33,117 nucleotides of DNA from Burkholderiales bacterium (GTDB lineage: Bacteria; Pseudomonadota; Gammaproteobacteria; Burkholderiales; WYBJ01): the NCBI GenBank assembly GCA_022841915.1, contig JALHQN010000034.1:1-33117 (forward strand), given 5' to 3'. Each line of letters starts with the position of its first letter. Position 1 is the stretch's first letter. Both the position numbers and the translations under genes were made by a program. Positions 31,032-33,117 of the stretch are shown one piece after another. A model generated the notes under the pieces. That model was not told where the DNA came from. It ran no database searches and was given only the letters and a program-made list of their open reading frames with translations.

Positions 31032-32150
31032 ATGGATCTTTCTCTCGACGAAACCCAGCAGCAGATTCAGGATTCCACCCGCGATTTCGTACGTGGCGCG
31101 TGCAGTCGCGACACGCTCGTCAAGTTCGACAAGGACCCGGCCGGCATCGCCAGCGGTCTGTGGCCGCAGATCGCAAAAATGGGCTGGATGGGCATGGCGC
31201 TGCCCGAGGAGTACGGCGGTACGGGCAACTCGCTGACCGACGTCGCATTGCTGTTCGAAGAACTGGGCGCGGGGCCAGTGCCGGGGCCGCATTTCTCATC
31301 CGGCGTGCTCTGTGCCCGCCTGCTGCTTGAAGCCGGCTCCGATGCGCAGAAGAAGAAGTGGTTGCCGCAGATCGCCTCAGGGGAGCGGGTGTTCGCGTTG
31401 GCAGCGACGGAAGGTCACTACGGCTGGGCGCCCGAATACGTGCGCCTGATGGCTGCGAAGGAGGGCGCGGGCTACAAGCTCTCCGGCTCCAAGGCCTTCG
31501 TCCATGACGCGATGTATGCGACCGACCTGCTTGTGCTCGTGCGCACGGACGAAGGCGTTACGCTAGTCCGGGTGGATGCCCGGGCCGGTGGAGTCAAAAT
31601 CCGCACGTTGGAAGGATTCGTGCAAAGCCTTGCCGAGGTGACGCTGGACAAGGTTATGGTGGGTCCGGACGACGTGGTCGGCAAGCTGGGGGCGGCCTGG
31701 GATGCGATGCATCGTACGATGCTGCAAACCGTGCCGATCCTGTGCGCCTACAAGGTGGGAGGCTGCAAGTCGGTGTTCGAAATGTCGCTTCAGTACACGA
31801 AGGATCGCCTGCAATTCGGCCAGCCGATTGGCAAGTTTCAGCGCGTACAGGACCACGTTATCCACATCGTCAACTACATGGATGCGGCGCGTTGGACTAC
31901 GTACGAAGCGCTCTACAAACTCGACAGCAAGCAGGAAGCGGCGAGCAGCGTTCATATGGCCAAGTCCGTGGCTTCGGAAGGGTACATGCGTGCGACCGAC
32001 TATGGGCACGAGGTACATGCGGGCATCGGCGTATCGCGCGAGTACGGGCTCACGCTGCATACCAAGATGTCGCGTTCACTGTATGCGTGCCTGGGTGCGC
32101 CGAAGGACCATCGCAGAATGATGGAGAGGTCTCTCGGGCTCGTGTCCTAG
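31032..32150 (+). CDS. Acyl-CoA dehydrogenase, second of a pair
   Basis: 372 residues. N-terminal: MDLSLDETQQQIQDSTRDFV and MGWMGMALPEEYGGTGNSLT. The middle beta domain is divergent (LAATEGHYGWAPEYVRLMAA), missing the usual TEP-GSD flavin block. The C-terminal domain keeps KDRLQFGQPIGKFQRVQDHV (the RxxFG...FQ flavin motif) and HAGIGVSREYGLTLHTKMSR. In heteromeric ACADs such as the ChsE types of steroid degradation, one subunit retains the FAD contacts and the other the catalytic Glu, so a complementary role with the preceding gene is plausible but inferred. ATG at 31032 with CCAGGAGC upstream. Confidence 0.92.
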   Translation: MDLSLDETQQQIQDSTRDFVRGACSRDTLVKFDKDPAGIASGLWPQIAKMGWMGMALPEEYGGTGNSLTDVALLFEELGAGPVPGPHFSSGVLCARLLLEAGSDAQKKKWLPQIASGERVFALAATEGHYGWAPEYVRLMAAKEGAGYKLSGSKAFVHDAMYATDLLVLVRTDEGVTLVRVDARAGGVKIRTLEGFVQSLAEVTLDKVMVGPDDVVGKLGAAWDAMHRTMLQTVPILCAYKVGGCKSVFEMSLQYTKDRLQFGQPIGKFQRVQDHVIHIVNYMDAARWTTYEALYKLDSKQEAASSVHMAKSVASEGYMRATDYGHEVHAGIGVSREYGLTLHTKMSRSLYACLGAPKDHRRMMERSLGLVS

Positions 32151-32434
32151 CTCAGTCTGCGCGAGTCGTTTGGCAGCGTGCGTATTCGGGTAAAGCATCG
32201 GATAGGCGACACCGACTTCCTGCATGACTGGAATGGGTCATGATTGGGTTTTGGGTGATCGCCAGAGGCTTCCTCGATTCGAGGCATCGAAGCACGGTCG
32301 TTGCATTATCCACGTAAAGTGCGCATCGGCTGCGAATCCCTAGACGCAGCCATTGCCTGGCAGCCGAAGACTGCCGCGCGCGGGGTTGGCCCTGCAGATG
32401 CATCGTCGCGCGGTTCGGACGAATGGAGGAGAGC

Positions 32435-33117
32435 ATGGGTGTCTATCTGATACGACGCACCGCGCTGCTGATCGTCACGGTGCTGGGCGTGTCGATCATC
32501 ATCTTCGCGCTCATGCGTATCGTGCCCGGCAATATCGCCGACATATTGTTCGATTCGTCCGGCTACATCGATGAAGTCCAGAAGGCCAAGATCGAAGCCG
32601 ACCTTGGTCTGGACAAGCCGCTCGTGCAGCAGTACACGGGATGGATCGGCGGCCTGCTCAAAGGAGATTTCGGTTACTCGTACATGAGCGAGCGCCCCGC
32701 GATCGACGAGATGGCGCCGCGCCTTCCGGTCACGCTTAAGCTCGCCGGGCTGACCTTGTTCTTCACCATCATCATCGGCATACCGCTCGGCGTTTGGAGC
32801 GCGGTGAAGCAGAATGGGCTGGTCGACAACACGCTGCGCGTGATCACGCTCAGCGCTCTTTCCTTGCCGTCGTTTTGGTGCGGGCTGCTGGTCCTTATGT
32901 TCGCTGTCCACTTCTTCGGCATGATCCCCATCTACTCCGACGAGCCGACCAGTCTGTGGCACGAACTCGCTTTGCTCAGCGTGCCGGCGCTGGTCGTAGG
33001 GTTTCGAAGTTCCGCATTGATCGTTCGCCTCACGCGCTCCTCGATGCTCGAAGTGCTGCGCCAGGACTACATCCGCACGGCCCGAGCCAAGGGCGCTTCC
33101 GAGAGCGTGATCAACTA
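32435..33117 (+). CDS. ABC transporter permease, DppB/OppB-like (partial at window edge)
   Basis: The first 227 residues of an inner-membrane permease of the peptide/nickel family; the window ends within it. The N-terminus has MGVYLIRRTALLIVTVLGVS and IIIFALMRIVPGNIADILFD, the usual first transmembrane helix. Later helices include TLKLAGLTLFFTIIIGIPLG and LPSFWCGLLVLMFAVHFFGM. The EAA-type loop that contacts the ATPase is visible near the end as DYIRTARAKGASESVIN. It is the expected partner of the solute-binding protein at 28138. The ATG at 32435 has GGAGGA 4 bp upstream. A second permease and ATPase genes probably follow beyond the window. Confidence 0.93.
   Translation, partial: MGVYLIRRTALLIVTVLGVSIIIFALMRIVPGNIADILFDSSGYIDEVQKAKIEADLGLDKPLVQQYTGWIGGLLKGDFGYSYMSERPAIDEMAPRLPVTLKLAGLTLFFTIIIGIPLGVWSAVKQNGLVDNTLRVITLSALSLPSFWCGLLVLMFAVHFFGMIPIYSDEPTSLWHELALLSVPALVVGFRSSALIVRLTRSSMLEVLRQDYIRTARAKGASESVIN

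Noticed and set aside
1-33117. CRISPR arrays, tRNA or rRNA genes, phage genes
   Set aside because: No regularly spaced repeats, cloverleaf-like segments, rRNA signatures or phage structural genes were recognised in either strand by eye.

Overview
The window looks like accessory, catabolism-rich chromosome of a high-GC betaproteobacterium, most likely Burkholderiales. This rests on five Bug-type (TctC-like) periplasmic solute-binding proteins, a PEP-CTERM surface protein, IclR control, and many CoA-ester enzymes. The assignment is inferred from gene content; no rRNA or tRNA is present to anchor it.

Layout. (1) 1-5.7 kb: a PEP-CTERM protein preceded by a consensus sigma-54 promoter, two Bug genes, a GlcG/HbpS-like protein and a VOC protein. 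(2) 6-13.3 kb: an IclR regulator divergent from a plus-strand gene set of Bug, Asp/Glu-racemase-like, Bug, D-2-hydroxyacid dehydrogenase, 2-pyrone-4,6-dicarboxylate-lactonase-like amidohydrolase and a six-Asp-box beta-propeller. This reads as capture and degradation of an unidentified organic acid. (3) 13.2-15 kb: a scar with a frameshifted integrase, a Phd/PIN toxin-antitoxin pair with a 40-bp nested-palindrome operator, and an IS1595 fragment. (4) 15.1-18.3 kb: a fifth Bug gene, remnants of a hydroxyacid dehydrogenase and of a LivH-type permease, an iron-ADH-fold protein lacking metal ligands, and a CaiB gene cut off at the ADH gene's terminator-like hairpin. (5) 18.4-25 kb, minus strand: a CoA-ester catabolic set (crotonase, DUF35 OB-fold protein, thiolase-like protein, NDP-forming acyl-CoA synthetase, broken acyl-CoA dehydrogenase). 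(6) 25.4-33.1 kb, plus strand: crotonase, CaiB-type CoA-transferase, family-5 ABC solute-binding protein, two acyl-CoA dehydrogenases and the start of a DppB-like permease that runs off the window.

Working model (inference): imported carboxylic acids are activated by CoA transfer or ligation, dehydrogenated by the paired acyl-CoA dehydrogenases, hydrated by crotonases and cleaved by the thiolase/DUF35 pair. The Bug-linked set in region 2 handles a separate, probably polycarboxylic or lactone substrate. Three divergent stretches share a similar promoter core (TTGRCC, 17 bp, TASAGT), two of them ahead of Bug or crotonase genes.

Limits: products are assigned by recognising motifs by eye; no database search, alignment or structure prediction was run, and substrates are not determined.
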